This document shows, piece by piece, positions 43,688 through 52,015 of a stretch of 64,000 nucleotides of DNA (the first letter of the stretch is position 1; every line of letters begins with the position of its first letter). The position numbers and the translations under genes are program-made. Origin of the DNA: LMUY01 sp964247705 (lineage in GTDB: Bacteria; Pseudomonadota; Alphaproteobacteria; Acetobacterales; Acetobacteraceae); assembly GCA_964247705.1 (NCBI GenBank), contig CAXTVQ010000011.1:13105-77104 (forward strand), in the 5' to 3' direction. Under the pieces are notes generated by a model. The model ran no database searches. It was not told the DNA's origin and saw only the letters and a program-made list of their open reading frames with translations.

Positions 43688-44523
43688 TCCGCTCGCTGCT
43701 ATACGTGCCCGCCAATGCCGCGCGCTTCGTCGCCCGCGCGCATGAACGCGGCGCCGACGCCATCATCCTCGACCTCGAGGACGCCGTGGTGCCCGCCGAG
43801 AAGGATGCCGCACGGATGGCCCTGGCGGACGCCGTGCCCGCGGTGGGCCGCAACGGCGCAATGGTGTTCGTGCGCGCCAACAGCGGCGAGAGGTTGCACG
43901 AGGACGCACTCGCCGCCTGCCGCGCCGGCGCCGCCGGGTTGATGGTGCCCAAGACCCGCTCGGCCGAGGCCCTGCGCGCGTTGGAGGAGGGCCTGGCGCC
44001 GCTGGAACGCGAGCTCGGCCGCGCCGCCATGCGGTTCGTCCCCTTGCTGGAGGACCCGGGTGCGGTGCTCGACGCGCGGATGCTGGCCAGCGCCACGCCG
44101 CGCGTGCTGGCGGTGGCCACTGGCGGTGAGGACCTCGCCACCGAGATGGACGCCGAGCCGACCGCCGACATGCTGCGCTTGCCCAAGCTGCTGGTGCACC
44201 TGGCGGCCAAGGCGGCGGGAGTGTTGTCCTTCGGCATGCTCCGCTCCATCGCCGACTACAAGGACACGGCCGGCATCGCTGCCAGTGCGCGGGAGGCCCG
44301 CTCGCTCGGCTTCGATGGCGCGTCGTGCGTGCACCCGGCGGTGGTGCCCATTCTCAACGAGGCGTTCGCCCCCGCGCCCGCCGCACTCGACCGTGCCCGG
44401 CGCATGGTGGCGGCGTTCGATGCCGCTTCCGCCGCGGGACAGGGGGCGTTCGCGTTCGAGGGCGACATGGTGGACCTGCCGATCGTCGAGCGCGCCCGAC
44501 GGCTGATCGCGCGGGCGGGGTGA
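43684..44523 (+). CDS. HpcH/HpaI aldolase/citrate lyase family protein (CitE-like), copy 1
   Basis: This 279-residue TIM-barrel lyase probably cleaves a 3-hydroxyacyl-CoA such as malyl- or citramalyl-CoA. It has MIRSLLYVPANAARFVARAH, ADAIILDLEDAV (metal Asp/Glu region), AAGLMVPKTRSAEALRAL, VPLLEDPGAVLDAR and GFDGASCVHPA. ATG 43684 overlaps the CoA-transferase stop, so the two are coupled. A strong hairpin follows 4 nt after the stop. Confidence 0.9.
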   Translation: MIRSLLYVPANAARFVARAHERGADAIILDLEDAVVPAEKDAARMALADAVPAVGRNGAMVFVRANSGERLHEDALAACRAGAAGLMVPKTRSAEALRALEEGLAPLERELGRAAMRFVPLLEDPGAVLDARMLASATPRVLAVATGGEDLATEMDAEPTADMLRLPKLLVHLAAKAAGVLSFGMLRSIADYKDTAGIAASAREARSLGFDGASCVHPAVVPILNEAFAPAPAALDRARRMVAAFDAASAAGQGAFAFEGDMVDLPIVERARRLIARAG

Positions 44524-44527
44524 TCGT

Positions 44528-44549
44528 CTCCCTCCCTCAAGGGAGGGGG
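44528..44549. terminator. GC-rich 9-bp hairpin after the CoA-transferase/lyase pair
   Basis: CTCCCTCCC (44528-44536) pairs with GGGAGGGGG (44541-44549), with one T-G pair, around the loop TCAA. It begins 4 nt after the lyase stop. There is no T-run. Its position in the 124-nt gap before the AtoE-like gene supports a terminator or an mRNA-stabilising 3' hairpin. Confidence 0.5.
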
Positions 44550-44647
44550 TGAAGAAGCTAGGTTCCATCACGCCGTTTCGCCCGGGAAGCCCCTAGGCCA
44601 ACGTCTCCGGCCATGGCAAACACGGAAAAAACGGGAGGGAGCGACCA

Positions 44648-46006
44648 ATGGGCACGGCACAGACCACCGTTCCTGAGCGGCGGCGCAGTTTCACCGGCGC
44701 CACCACCGTGCTGTTCGAGCGGTTCATGCCGGATGCCTTCGTCCTCGCGATCGGCCTGACCGCCCTGGTCGCCGTGCTCGCGTTCCTGATCGCGCCGCAC
44801 GGCACCCTGCCGGTGATCCTGTCGTCCTGGTACGGGGGCATCTTCGGCATCCTCGGCTTTGCCTTCCAGATGATCCTGATCCTGGTCACCGGGCACGTGC
44901 TGGCCCACGCGCCCCCGGTGCAGCGTGGGCTGCGCGCGCTGGTCGCCACGGTGCACACGCCCAACGCCGCCGTGGCGCTCACCTTCGTGGTGGCGGCCGC
45001 GGCGTCCTGGCTGAACTGGGGCTTCGGCCTGGTGATCGGCGCGGTGCTGGCGCGGGAAGTCGCCCGTCAGGTACGTGTGGACTTCGCCTGGCTGGTCGCC
45101 GCCGCCTATTCCGGCTGGGTGATCTGGGGCAGCGGCCCGTCGGGCTCCATCCCGATCTCGCAGGCGTCGCACGGCAACGTGCTCAACGTGGTGGAGAAGC
45201 TGACCGGGCACATCCTGCCGTTCGGGGACACCATCTTCGCCGGCGTCAACCTTATCCCGACCGTCCTGATCGTGCTGGTGATGCCGTTCGCCTTCATGCT
45301 GATCCGGCCGCGCGACCACGAGGCGCATATCTACGCCCCGCCGGCCGACCCGGCGCCGCCGCCACCACCGGCCGGGCCGGTCGCCTTCCGCCACCGTGTC
45401 GAGAGCAGTCCGGCCGGCAGCCTGTTCCTGGTGGCCGCCGGGCTCGGCTATCTCGGCATGACGGCCTGGACGGGGCAGTTCACGCTCGACGTCAACACGG
45501 TGATCTTCGTCTTCCTGATTGCCGGGCTGCTGCTGCATGGCTCGCCGGTGGCCTATGCCGATGCGGTGAAGAACGCCGCGCGGCAAACGGGCGGCATGAT
45601 GCTGCAGTATCCGATCTACGGCGGGATCATGGGGATCATGGGCGCCACCGGGCTCGCGGAGCAGGTGTCCCGCGGCTTCGTGGCGGCCGCAAGCGCACAT
45701 ACCCTGCCGTTCCTGGGCTTCCTCGCCTCCCTGGTGATCACCTTCGTGGTTCCCTCGGGCGGCGGGCACTGGGCCGTCCAGGGGCCGTTCACCATCCCCG
45801 CGGCACTCGCCCTGCACGCCTCCATCCCCGCCACCACCATGGGCGTCGCGATGGGCGAGGAGGTGGCGAACATGCTGCAGCCGTTCTGGGCGCTGCCCGT
45901 GGTGGCCATCGCGGGCATCGGTATCCAGCGCGTGCTGGGCTTCACCGTGGTGACGTTCCTGGTCGCGGGCGTGATCTACGGCGCGGCCCTGCTGCTGCTC
46001 GTGTGA
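44648..46006 (+). CDS. Short-chain fatty acid transporter, AtoE family
   Basis: This 452-residue polytopic membrane protein is of the AtoE/SCFA transporter family. Typical segments are FTGATTVLFERFMPDAFVLA, WYGGIFGILGFAFQMILILV, AAASWLNWGFGLVIGAVLAR, GGMMLQYPIYGGIMGIMG and VPSGGGHWAVQGPF. A proline-rich cytoplasmic loop lies near 230-250. The start has a GGGAGGGAG ribosome site. Its place between two CitE-like lyase genes suggests uptake of a short organic acid for CoA-dependent breakdown. Confidence 0.9.
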   Translation: MGTAQTTVPERRRSFTGATTVLFERFMPDAFVLAIGLTALVAVLAFLIAPHGTLPVILSSWYGGIFGILGFAFQMILILVTGHVLAHAPPVQRGLRALVATVHTPNAAVALTFVVAAAASWLNWGFGLVIGAVLAREVARQVRVDFAWLVAAAYSGWVIWGSGPSGSIPISQASHGNVLNVVEKLTGHILPFGDTIFAGVNLIPTVLIVLVMPFAFMLIRPRDHEAHIYAPPADPAPPPPPAGPVAFRHRVESSPAGSLFLVAAGLGYLGMTAWTGQFTLDVNTVIFVFLIAGLLLHGSPVAYADAVKNAARQTGGMMLQYPIYGGIMGIMGATGLAEQVSRGFVAAASAHTLPFLGFLASLVITFVVPSGGGHWAVQGPFTIPAALALHASIPATTMGVAMGEEVANMLQPFWALPVVAIAGIGIQRVLGFTVVTFLVAGVIYGAALLLLV

Positions 46007-46023
46007 AACCGGAGGATAGTGCC

Positions 46024-47070
46024 ATGGCAAACCCACGCTGGACCAACCGGCCCGCCGGCTCGACCTGGGGTGACTGGGGACCCCACGACCAACGCGGCCG
46101 CATGAACCTGCTAACGCCCGAGAAAGTCCGCCAGGGCGTGGCCGAAGTGCGCGAGGGGCTGACCTTCTGCCTCAGCCTGCCGCTCGACCTGCCCGGCGGC
46201 AACGGGCTCAACCCACGCCGCCACCCGCCCGTGCTGCGCCCCACGCTGCGCAACGGCCGCCCCAACTTCAACTGCGAACTGGTGGAGAGCGGCAACACCG
46301 ACGTGGTGAACGACGACCTCGCCGTGCTGCACCTGCAATATTCCACGCAATGGGACAGCCTGGCCCATGTCGGCAGCATGTTCGACGCCGACGGCGACGG
46401 TAAGCCCGAGCGCGTGTTCTACAACGGCTTCCGAAGCGGCGAGCACATCCGTGGCCCCTCCGACCCGGCGGATGCCGGCGTGCCCGAGCGGCCTGGCGCC
46501 ACCAGCACGTCCCGCGCCTACGCGCTCGGCATCGAGAACATGGCGGAGAGCTGCGTGCAGGGCCGCGCGGTGCTGATCGACCTCGAGGCGCATCTCGGCC
46601 GGGCGCACACCGTGGTCGGCTATGACGCGCTGATGCGCATCGTCGAGGCGGACCGCGTCGTGGTGGAGCCGGGCGACATGGTCTGCCTGCACACGGGCTT
46701 CGGCCAAATGCTGCTGGACGCGGGCGGCAAGCCGACGCAGGAGCAACTGCACGCCTCCTGCGCCGCGCTGGACGGGCGCGACCCGGCGCTGCTGCGATGG
46801 ATCACCGACAGCGGCCTGAGCGCGCTGATCGCCGACAACTACGCGGTGGAGGCGCATCCCTCCCGGCCCGGCGGCGACCATTGCGCCTCCCTGCCGCTGC
46901 ACGAGCACTGCCTGTTCAAGCTCGGCGTCCACCTGGGCGAGATCTGGTACTTGACTGCACTGGCCACCTGGCTGCGCGCGCATGACCGCAACCGGTTCCT
47001 GCTGACGGCGCCGCCGCTACGTTTGCCGGGTGCCGTTGGCTCCCCCGCGACCCCCGTGGCCACGGTCTGA
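46024..47070 (+). CDS. Cyclase family protein (KynB-like metal hydrolase)
   Basis: This 348-residue protein is counted from ATG 46024, which has a CGGAGG ribosome site. An in-frame ATG at 46003 overlaps the transporter. It belongs to the long form of the cyclase family, metal-dependent hydrolases related to kynurenine formamidase. The metal-site equivalent reads STQWDSLAHVG, with later AVLIDLEAHLG, DMVCLHTGFGQ and HPSRPGGDHCASLPLHEHC. Members hydrolyse cyclic amides, imides or formamides. Substrate unknown. It is 5 nt from the second CitE-like gene. Confidence 0.87.
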   Translation: MANPRWTNRPAGSTWGDWGPHDQRGRMNLLTPEKVRQGVAEVREGLTFCLSLPLDLPGGNGLNPRRHPPVLRPTLRNGRPNFNCELVESGNTDVVNDDLAVLHLQYSTQWDSLAHVGSMFDADGDGKPERVFYNGFRSGEHIRGPSDPADAGVPERPGATSTSRAYALGIENMAESCVQGRAVLIDLEAHLGRAHTVVGYDALMRIVEADRVVVEPGDMVCLHTGFGQMLLDAGGKPTQEQLHASCAALDGRDPALLRWITDSGLSALIADNYAVEAHPSRPGGDHCASLPLHEHCLFKLGVHLGEIWYLTALATWLRAHDRNRFLLTAPPLRLPGAVGSPATPVATV

Positions 47071-47075
47071 CACGC

Positions 47076-47951
47076 GTGCAGTCTCCCGCATCGCGCTCGC
47101 TGCTGTTCACGCCGGCGACCAGCCCGCGCCGGGTGGAGAAAGCGTTCACCACCGGCGCCGACGGCGTGATCGTGGACCTGGAGGACGCCGTCGCCACCGC
47201 GGAGAAGCCCGCCGCCCGCAAGCATCTGGCCGAGCTGCTGGCGCACCCCCGCGACGTGCCGGCCTATGTCAGGGTCAACGCGCTCTCCACCCCGTTCTGC
47301 TTCGAGGACCTTCCCACCGCGGTAGCCTCGGCGGCGGCTGGGATCGTGTTGCCGAAAGTGGAGTCCGCCGAGGACGTTGCCATCGCCGGCTGGATGCTGA
47401 CACAGCTCGAGGCGGCACAGGGCAAACTTGCGGGTACGGTCGAACTCATGCCGATCGTCGAGACGGCGCGCGGGATGGCGGCCGCCCACGCGATCGCGGC
47501 CGCTTGCAAGCGGCTTGGGCGGGTGCGGCGGATGTTCTACGGCGCGGTGGATTTCGCGCTCGACCTGGACGTGGACCTGGCGGACGAGACCGGAGCGATG
47601 GCGCAGGCCCGCTTCACCCTCGCCCTCGCCTGCCGTGCGGCGGAACTTGAAGGACCGCTGGACAGCGTGTTCACCGCCATCGGCGACCTGGACGGCCTGC
47701 GCGCCTCCGCCGAGCGTGCCCGCGCCATGGGTTTCACCGGCAAGGCCGTTATCCATCCGGCACAGATCGAGACGGTCAACGCCGCCTTCACGCCCTCTGA
47801 AGCGGAACTGGCGCGGGCGCAGGAGATCGTGACCGCGTTCGAGGCGGCCGAGGCGGCGGGGCTGGCGGCGGTGTCGGTCGGCGGTTTGATGGTGGATTAC
47901 CCGGTGGTGCTGAAGGCGCGCCGGACGCTGGAGCGGGCCAAAGCCCCGTAA
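47076..47951 (+). CDS. HpcH/HpaI aldolase/citrate lyase family protein (CitE-like), copy 2
   Basis: This 291-residue lyase starts at GTG 47076. It has SRSLLFTPATSPRRVEKAF, ADGVIVDLEDAVATAEKPAA, AAGIVLPKVESAEDVAIAG, ELMPIVETARGMAAAHA and GFTGKAVIHPAQIETVNAAF. It is closer to the standard malyl/citramalyl-CoA lyase pattern than copy 1. It lies between the cyclase gene and a TRAP transporter, so it probably acts on the compound imported by that transporter. Confidence 0.9.
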   Translation: MQSPASRSLLFTPATSPRRVEKAFTTGADGVIVDLEDAVATAEKPAARKHLAELLAHPRDVPAYVRVNALSTPFCFEDLPTAVASAAAGIVLPKVESAEDVAIAGWMLTQLEAAQGKLAGTVELMPIVETARGMAAAHAIAAACKRLGRVRRMFYGAVDFALDLDVDLADETGAMAQARFTLALACRAAELEGPLDSVFTAIGDLDGLRASAERARAMGFTGKAVIHPAQIETVNAAFTPSEAELARAQEIVTAFEAAEAAGLAAVSVGGLMVDYPVVLKARRTLERAKAP

Positions 47952-47969
47952 CTGACAGAGGATACGATC

Positions 47970-48974
47970 GTGATCTCGCGCAAACAGTTTCTCGCCGGCG
48001 CCGCCGCGTCCCTCACGGCGGCAGCCATCCATCCGGCCCGTGCCGCGCGCCGCACGGTGCTGAAATGCGGGCTGGACCTCACCTCCGACCACCCGACGAC
48101 GGTGAACCTCACTGCCGCCGCAAAGAAGATCCACGACGCCACCAACGGCGAGGTGGAGGTGCAGATCTTCCCCAACAGCCAGCTCGGCGACGACACGCAC
48201 ATGCTGTCGAACCTGCGGTCCGGCGCGATGCAGATGATGGCGATCGGTGACAACATCCTCGCCACCCTGGTGCCCAACGCGGCCATCGACAATGTAGGGT
48301 TCGCCTTCAAGACGCCGCAGATGGCCTGGCAGGCGCTCGACGGCGCCGTGGGCGACCTGGTGCGCGCCGACATCGAGAAGACCGGGCTGCACCCGATGCG
48401 GCGCATCTGGGACGAGGGTTTTCGTGAAGTCACCAGCAGCACCAAGCAGATCAACACGCCGGACGACCTGCACGGGTTCAAGATCCGCGTGCCGCCCAGC
48501 CCGATCTCGCTCTCGTTGTTCCAGGCGTTGGGCGCCTCCCCGGTCACCATCAACGCAGCCGAACTGTATACCGCGCTGCAGACCCACGTCGCCGACGGGC
48601 AGGAGAACCCGCTGGGCAACATCTCCACCATGAAGCTCGACCAGGTGCAGAAATACTGCTCGCTGACCAACCACATGTGGGTCGGTTACTGGCTGTTGCT
48701 GAACGGGCCGTATTGGTCGGGGCTGCCGGCCGAACATCAGAAGATCGTTGCCGACACGTTCGACGCCCAGGCCGACACGCAGCGCGCCGCCAACCAGGCG
48801 CTGGACGCCACGCTGGAGGAAATCCTCACCAAGGGCGGCATGCAGTTCGCCAAGCCCGACACGGCCGCCTTCCAAAAAGTGCTGACCCAGGCCGGCTTCT
48901 ATAAGCAGTGGCAGGGTAAGTTCGGCGCTCCGCTGTGGTCGGCGCTGGAAGGCGTCACCGGGCCGCTGGCCTGA
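47970..48974 (+). CDS. TRAP transporter substrate-binding protein (DctP family)
   Basis: This 334-residue periplasmic binding protein starts at GTG 47970. The N-terminus MISRKQFLAGAAASLTAAAI is a signal peptide of twin-arginine-like or lipid-free type. DctP features are HPTTVNLTAAAKKIHDATNG, VEVQIFPNSQLGDDTHMLSN, FREVTSSTKQINTPDDLHGF with KIRVPPSP (ligand-carboxylate Arg), and AAELYTALQTHVADGQENPL. TRAP systems mostly import organic acids using sodium or proton gradients. The fused permease follows after 11 nt. Confidence 0.94.
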   Translation: MISRKQFLAGAAASLTAAAIHPARAARRTVLKCGLDLTSDHPTTVNLTAAAKKIHDATNGEVEVQIFPNSQLGDDTHMLSNLRSGAMQMMAIGDNILATLVPNAAIDNVGFAFKTPQMAWQALDGAVGDLVRADIEKTGLHPMRRIWDEGFREVTSSTKQINTPDDLHGFKIRVPPSPISLSLFQALGASPVTINAAELYTALQTHVADGQENPLGNISTMKLDQVQKYCSLTNHMWVGYWLLLNGPYWSGLPAEHQKIVADTFDAQADTQRAANQALDATLEEILTKGGMQFAKPDTAAFQKVLTQAGFYKQWQGKFGAPLWSALEGVTGPLA

Positions 48975-48985
48975 GCGGCAGCGAC

Positions 48986-50839
48986 ATGGACACGGCGCTC
49001 GGCACGGAGGCGAGGCCACCCGGCGTATGGCCCGTGCTGGACCGCGCCGTCGCCGGCTTCGCCGAGTGGGTCGCCGCCGCCCTGGTGCTGGCGGAGGTTG
49101 CGCTGCTGTTTTCCGGCGTGGTGGCGCGCTACGCCTTCGACAATCCCCTGGTCTGGGTGGACGAGGTCGCGAGCACCCTGTTCCTCTGGCTGGTCAGCCT
49201 GGGCGCCGTGATCGCCCTGGTCCGCGGCGAGCACATGCGCATGACGGTGCTGGTGGCGATGGTTGGCGACCGGGGCCGCCGGCTGGCGTCCTGCTTTGCG
49301 TCGATGCTGGTCGTGGTCGTGACGCTCGGGCTGCTCGTGCCAGGCTGGTCCTATGCCCGGCAGCAGGAGGCGGTGCTGACGCCGGTGCTGCAACTGCCGG
49401 GATCGTGGGCCATCTTCGGCCAACTCGCGGCCTTGGTGCTGATGCTCTACGTGGCCTTGCGCCAGGTGTTGGGCGGCGCGCGCTGGCCCGAGCTGCTGGG
49501 CGTGCTCGCCGCCGGGTTGCTGGTGTTCGCGGCCCTTTACGAGTTGCAGGACTGGTTCGACGACATCGGCAACGGCGCGCTGCTGGTGTTCTTCGTGCTT
49601 ATTACCGGGACCTGCATCTTCCTCGCGGTGCCGATCGCGTTCAGCTTCGCCATCGCGACCCTGGCTTATATCCATTTTACGAGTTCGATCCCGCTCGCGG
49701 TCATCATCAGCCAGATGGACCAGGGCATGTCCTCGATCGAGCTGCTTGCCGTGCCGATGTTCGTGGTGCTCGGGCTGCTGCTGGAAATGACCGGGATCGC
49801 CCGCGCGATGGTGAACTTCCTGGCCGCGCTGGTTGGGCACCGGCGCGGAGGCCTGTCCTACGTGCTGATCGCTGCGATGTACCTCATTTCCGGCATCTCC
49901 GGGTCCAAGGCGGCCGACCAGGCGGCAGTGGCCCCCGTGCTGCTGCCGGAAATGCGGCGCCGCGGGATGCACCCGGGCGAACTCGCGGCACAACTCGCCT
50001 CCTCCGCCGCTATGACGGAAACGATCCCGCCCAGCCTGGTGCTGATCATCGTGGGTGCGGTGACTGGCGTCTCCATATCGGCCCTGTTCACCGGCGGCTT
50101 GCTGCCGGCGGGCGTTGCGGCCCTTGGCCTGGTGGTGCTGATCTTCTTCCGCAGCCGCGGCGACCGTCCGGCGGGCACCGGCCCTGGCGCGCGCGTGATC
50201 GGCCGGCTGTTCGTGGTGGCACTTCCCGCGTTGATCCTGCCGTTCGTGATCCGCTACGCCGTGCTGACCGGCATCACCACGGCCACCGAGGTCGCCACCC
50301 TGGGCGTGGTGTATTCCGTGCTGGTCGGCCTGCTCATCTACCGGTGTTTCGAGCGGCGCCGGGTGCTGCCGTTGCTGGTGGAGACGGCGGCGCTCTCGGG
50401 TGCGATCCTGCTGATCATCGGCACCGCCAGCGCCATGGCATGGTCGCTGACCCAGGCCGGGTTCGCGCAGACGCTGACCGACATGATGACGGGGCTCCCT
50501 GGCGGCAGAGCCGGGTTCCTGGCCATTTCCATCGTCGTGTTCATCGTGCTGGGCTCCGTGCTGGAGGGATTGCCGGCAATGGTGCTGTTCGGCCCCTTGC
50601 TGTTCCCGGTCGCGCAGACGCTTGGCATCCACCTGGTGCAGTACGCGATCGTGGCGATCCTGGCGATGGGGATCGGCCTGTTCTCGCCCCCGTTCGGCGT
50701 GGGCTTCTACCAGACGTGCCTGATCGGCAAGGTCCGCAGTGACGAAGCGTTCGGCCGCATCTGGCCCTATATGGCCGTGCTGGTCGTGGCCTTGATCGTG
50801 GTTGCCGCCGTGCCGTGGCTTTCGGTGGGTTTCCTGTAA
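48986..50839 (+). CDS. TRAP transporter fused small and large permease (DctQM)
   Basis: This 617-residue membrane protein is counted from ATG 48986. The N-terminal 165 residues are a DctQ-like four-helix domain (ARYAFDNPLVWVDEVASTLF). The rest is the DctM large permease (GTCIFLAVPIAFSFAIATLA, AVPMFVVLGLLLEMTGIARA, SGISGSKAADQAAVAPVLLP, SAAMTETIPPSLVLIIVGAV, FSPPFGVGFYQT). This fusion is a common variant. With the DctP at 47970 it forms a complete TRAP importer. Confidence 0.94.
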   Translation: MDTALGTEARPPGVWPVLDRAVAGFAEWVAAALVLAEVALLFSGVVARYAFDNPLVWVDEVASTLFLWLVSLGAVIALVRGEHMRMTVLVAMVGDRGRRLASCFASMLVVVVTLGLLVPGWSYARQQEAVLTPVLQLPGSWAIFGQLAALVLMLYVALRQVLGGARWPELLGVLAAGLLVFAALYELQDWFDDIGNGALLVFFVLITGTCIFLAVPIAFSFAIATLAYIHFTSSIPLAVIISQMDQGMSSIELLAVPMFVVLGLLLEMTGIARAMVNFLAALVGHRRGGLSYVLIAAMYLISGISGSKAADQAAVAPVLLPEMRRRGMHPGELAAQLASSAAMTETIPPSLVLIIVGAVTGVSISALFTGGLLPAGVAALGLVVLIFFRSRGDRPAGTGPGARVIGRLFVVALPALILPFVIRYAVLTGITTATEVATLGVVYSVLVGLLIYRCFERRRVLPLLVETAALSGAILLIIGTASAMAWSLTQAGFAQTLTDMMTGLPGGRAGFLAISIVVFIVLGSVLEGLPAMVLFGPLLFPVAQTLGIHLVQYAIVAILAMGIGLFSPPFGVGFYQTCLIGKVRSDEAFGRIWPYMAVLVVALIVVAAVPWLSVGFL

Positions 50840-50954
50840 CCGCTCGAGCCGGTAACGGAGCAGGCGCTATCAAGCGGTGGGCGCGCAGGGTAGAGTCCCG
50901 CGCGCGCCGAGACAAAACCCGAGAAGCGGGGCAGCGGCGCCGAGGGAGGCTGCG

Positions 50955-51974
50955 ATGAGAGCTGGTTCGGTCCCACGGATCCTGGCAGGAGTTGTGTTGA
51001 TGGCAGCATCCGCGCCGGCGATGGCTCAAGCGCCGCTGGCCACTGAGGAAGCCATGGTCGACTCGCCGCAGCAGGGCCAGAAGATCTATGTCCGGAACAA
51101 GCATGCCGACGGGATGACGGCCTTTACGCCGGAACGCACCGTCGTGTTCGTCCATGGCGCGACATACCCGGCGAGCACCGCCTTCGACCTCGAACTCGGC
51201 GGCCTGTCCTGGATGGACTACATCGCACAGCGCGGGTTCGACGTGTATTTGCTTGACCTGCCCGGCTACGGCCGCTCGACCCGGCCCGCGTCGATGGACG
51301 GCCCGGGCGACCAGGGCCAACCGGTGGAGTCGACCGCGCAAGCCGTGGCCGACTACACCGCCGTCGCCGACTGGGTGATGGCGAGGCGACACTTGGCGAA
51401 GATCGACGTGATCGGCTGGTCATGGGGCACGACGATCGCGGGCGGTTACGCGGCGGCGCATCCGGACAAGGTCAACCGGCTCGTGCTCTACGCCCCCGTG
51501 TGGGTCCCGCAGCAGATTAGCACGGCCGAGCCGGTCAAGCTTGGAGCATACCGCAACGTCTCGGCCGACGCGGCCAAGCAGCGCTGGCTCAACGGCGTGC
51601 CGGCGGACAAGCAGGCGGACCTGATCCCGCCTGGCTGGTTCGAACAGTGGCAGCGCGCAACCTGGGCGACGGACCCGAAATCGGATGGCACGATGCTGCG
51701 CGCGCCCAACGGCGTCATGGATGACCTCCAGCGCCAGTGGGCGGTGGGCAAGCCGAGCTACGATCCCGGCGCGATCACCGCGCCGACGCTGATGATCCAG
51801 GCCGAATGGGACCACGACACGCCGCCTCTGCGCTCGCAGGGATTGTTCCCGGCGCTGACGCATGCGGCGTCCAAGGAGTACGTGCTGATCGGCGAGGGGA
51901 CGCATACGGTCCTGATGGAGAAGAACCGGCTACAGTTCTTCGCGGCGGTGCAGTCATTTCTGGAAGCACGGTAA
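50955..51974 (+). CDS. Exported alpha/beta hydrolase
   Basis: This 339-residue protein is counted from ATG 50955, which has a GAGGGAGG ribosome site. An in-frame ATG at 50877 is rejected because the signal peptide (residues about 5-25, ending APAMAQA) then starts properly. The hydrolase core has the oxyanion motif FVHGATYPA, the nucleophile elbow GWSWGT (S156), an acid region QAEWDHDTPPL and the catalytic His in GEGTHTVLMEKN. Periplasmic location suggests hydrolysis of an ester or lactone before import. It is convergent with the monooxygenase. Confidence 0.9.
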   Translation: MRAGSVPRILAGVVLMAASAPAMAQAPLATEEAMVDSPQQGQKIYVRNKHADGMTAFTPERTVVFVHGATYPASTAFDLELGGLSWMDYIAQRGFDVYLLDLPGYGRSTRPASMDGPGDQGQPVESTAQAVADYTAVADWVMARRHLAKIDVIGWSWGTTIAGGYAAAHPDKVNRLVLYAPVWVPQQISTAEPVKLGAYRNVSADAAKQRWLNGVPADKQADLIPPGWFEQWQRATWATDPKSDGTMLRAPNGVMDDLQRQWAVGKPSYDPGAITAPTLMIQAEWDHDTPPLRSQGLFPALTHAASKEYVLIGEGTHTVLMEKNRLQFFAAVQSFLEAR

Positions 51975-52015
51975 CGGACTCAACAGGGACCACTCTGGCC
52001 TGACCTGGCGGCGGG

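Noticed and set aside
46839..49019. Minus-strand frame of 726 residues
   Set aside because: It spans antisense to three plus-strand genes (cyclase, CitE, DctP) and has no domain signature.
48899..50632. Minus-strand frame of 577 residues over the TRAP permease
   Set aside because: His/Gln/Asp-rich antisense of a membrane protein gene, a common artefact of hydrophobic codons read backwards.
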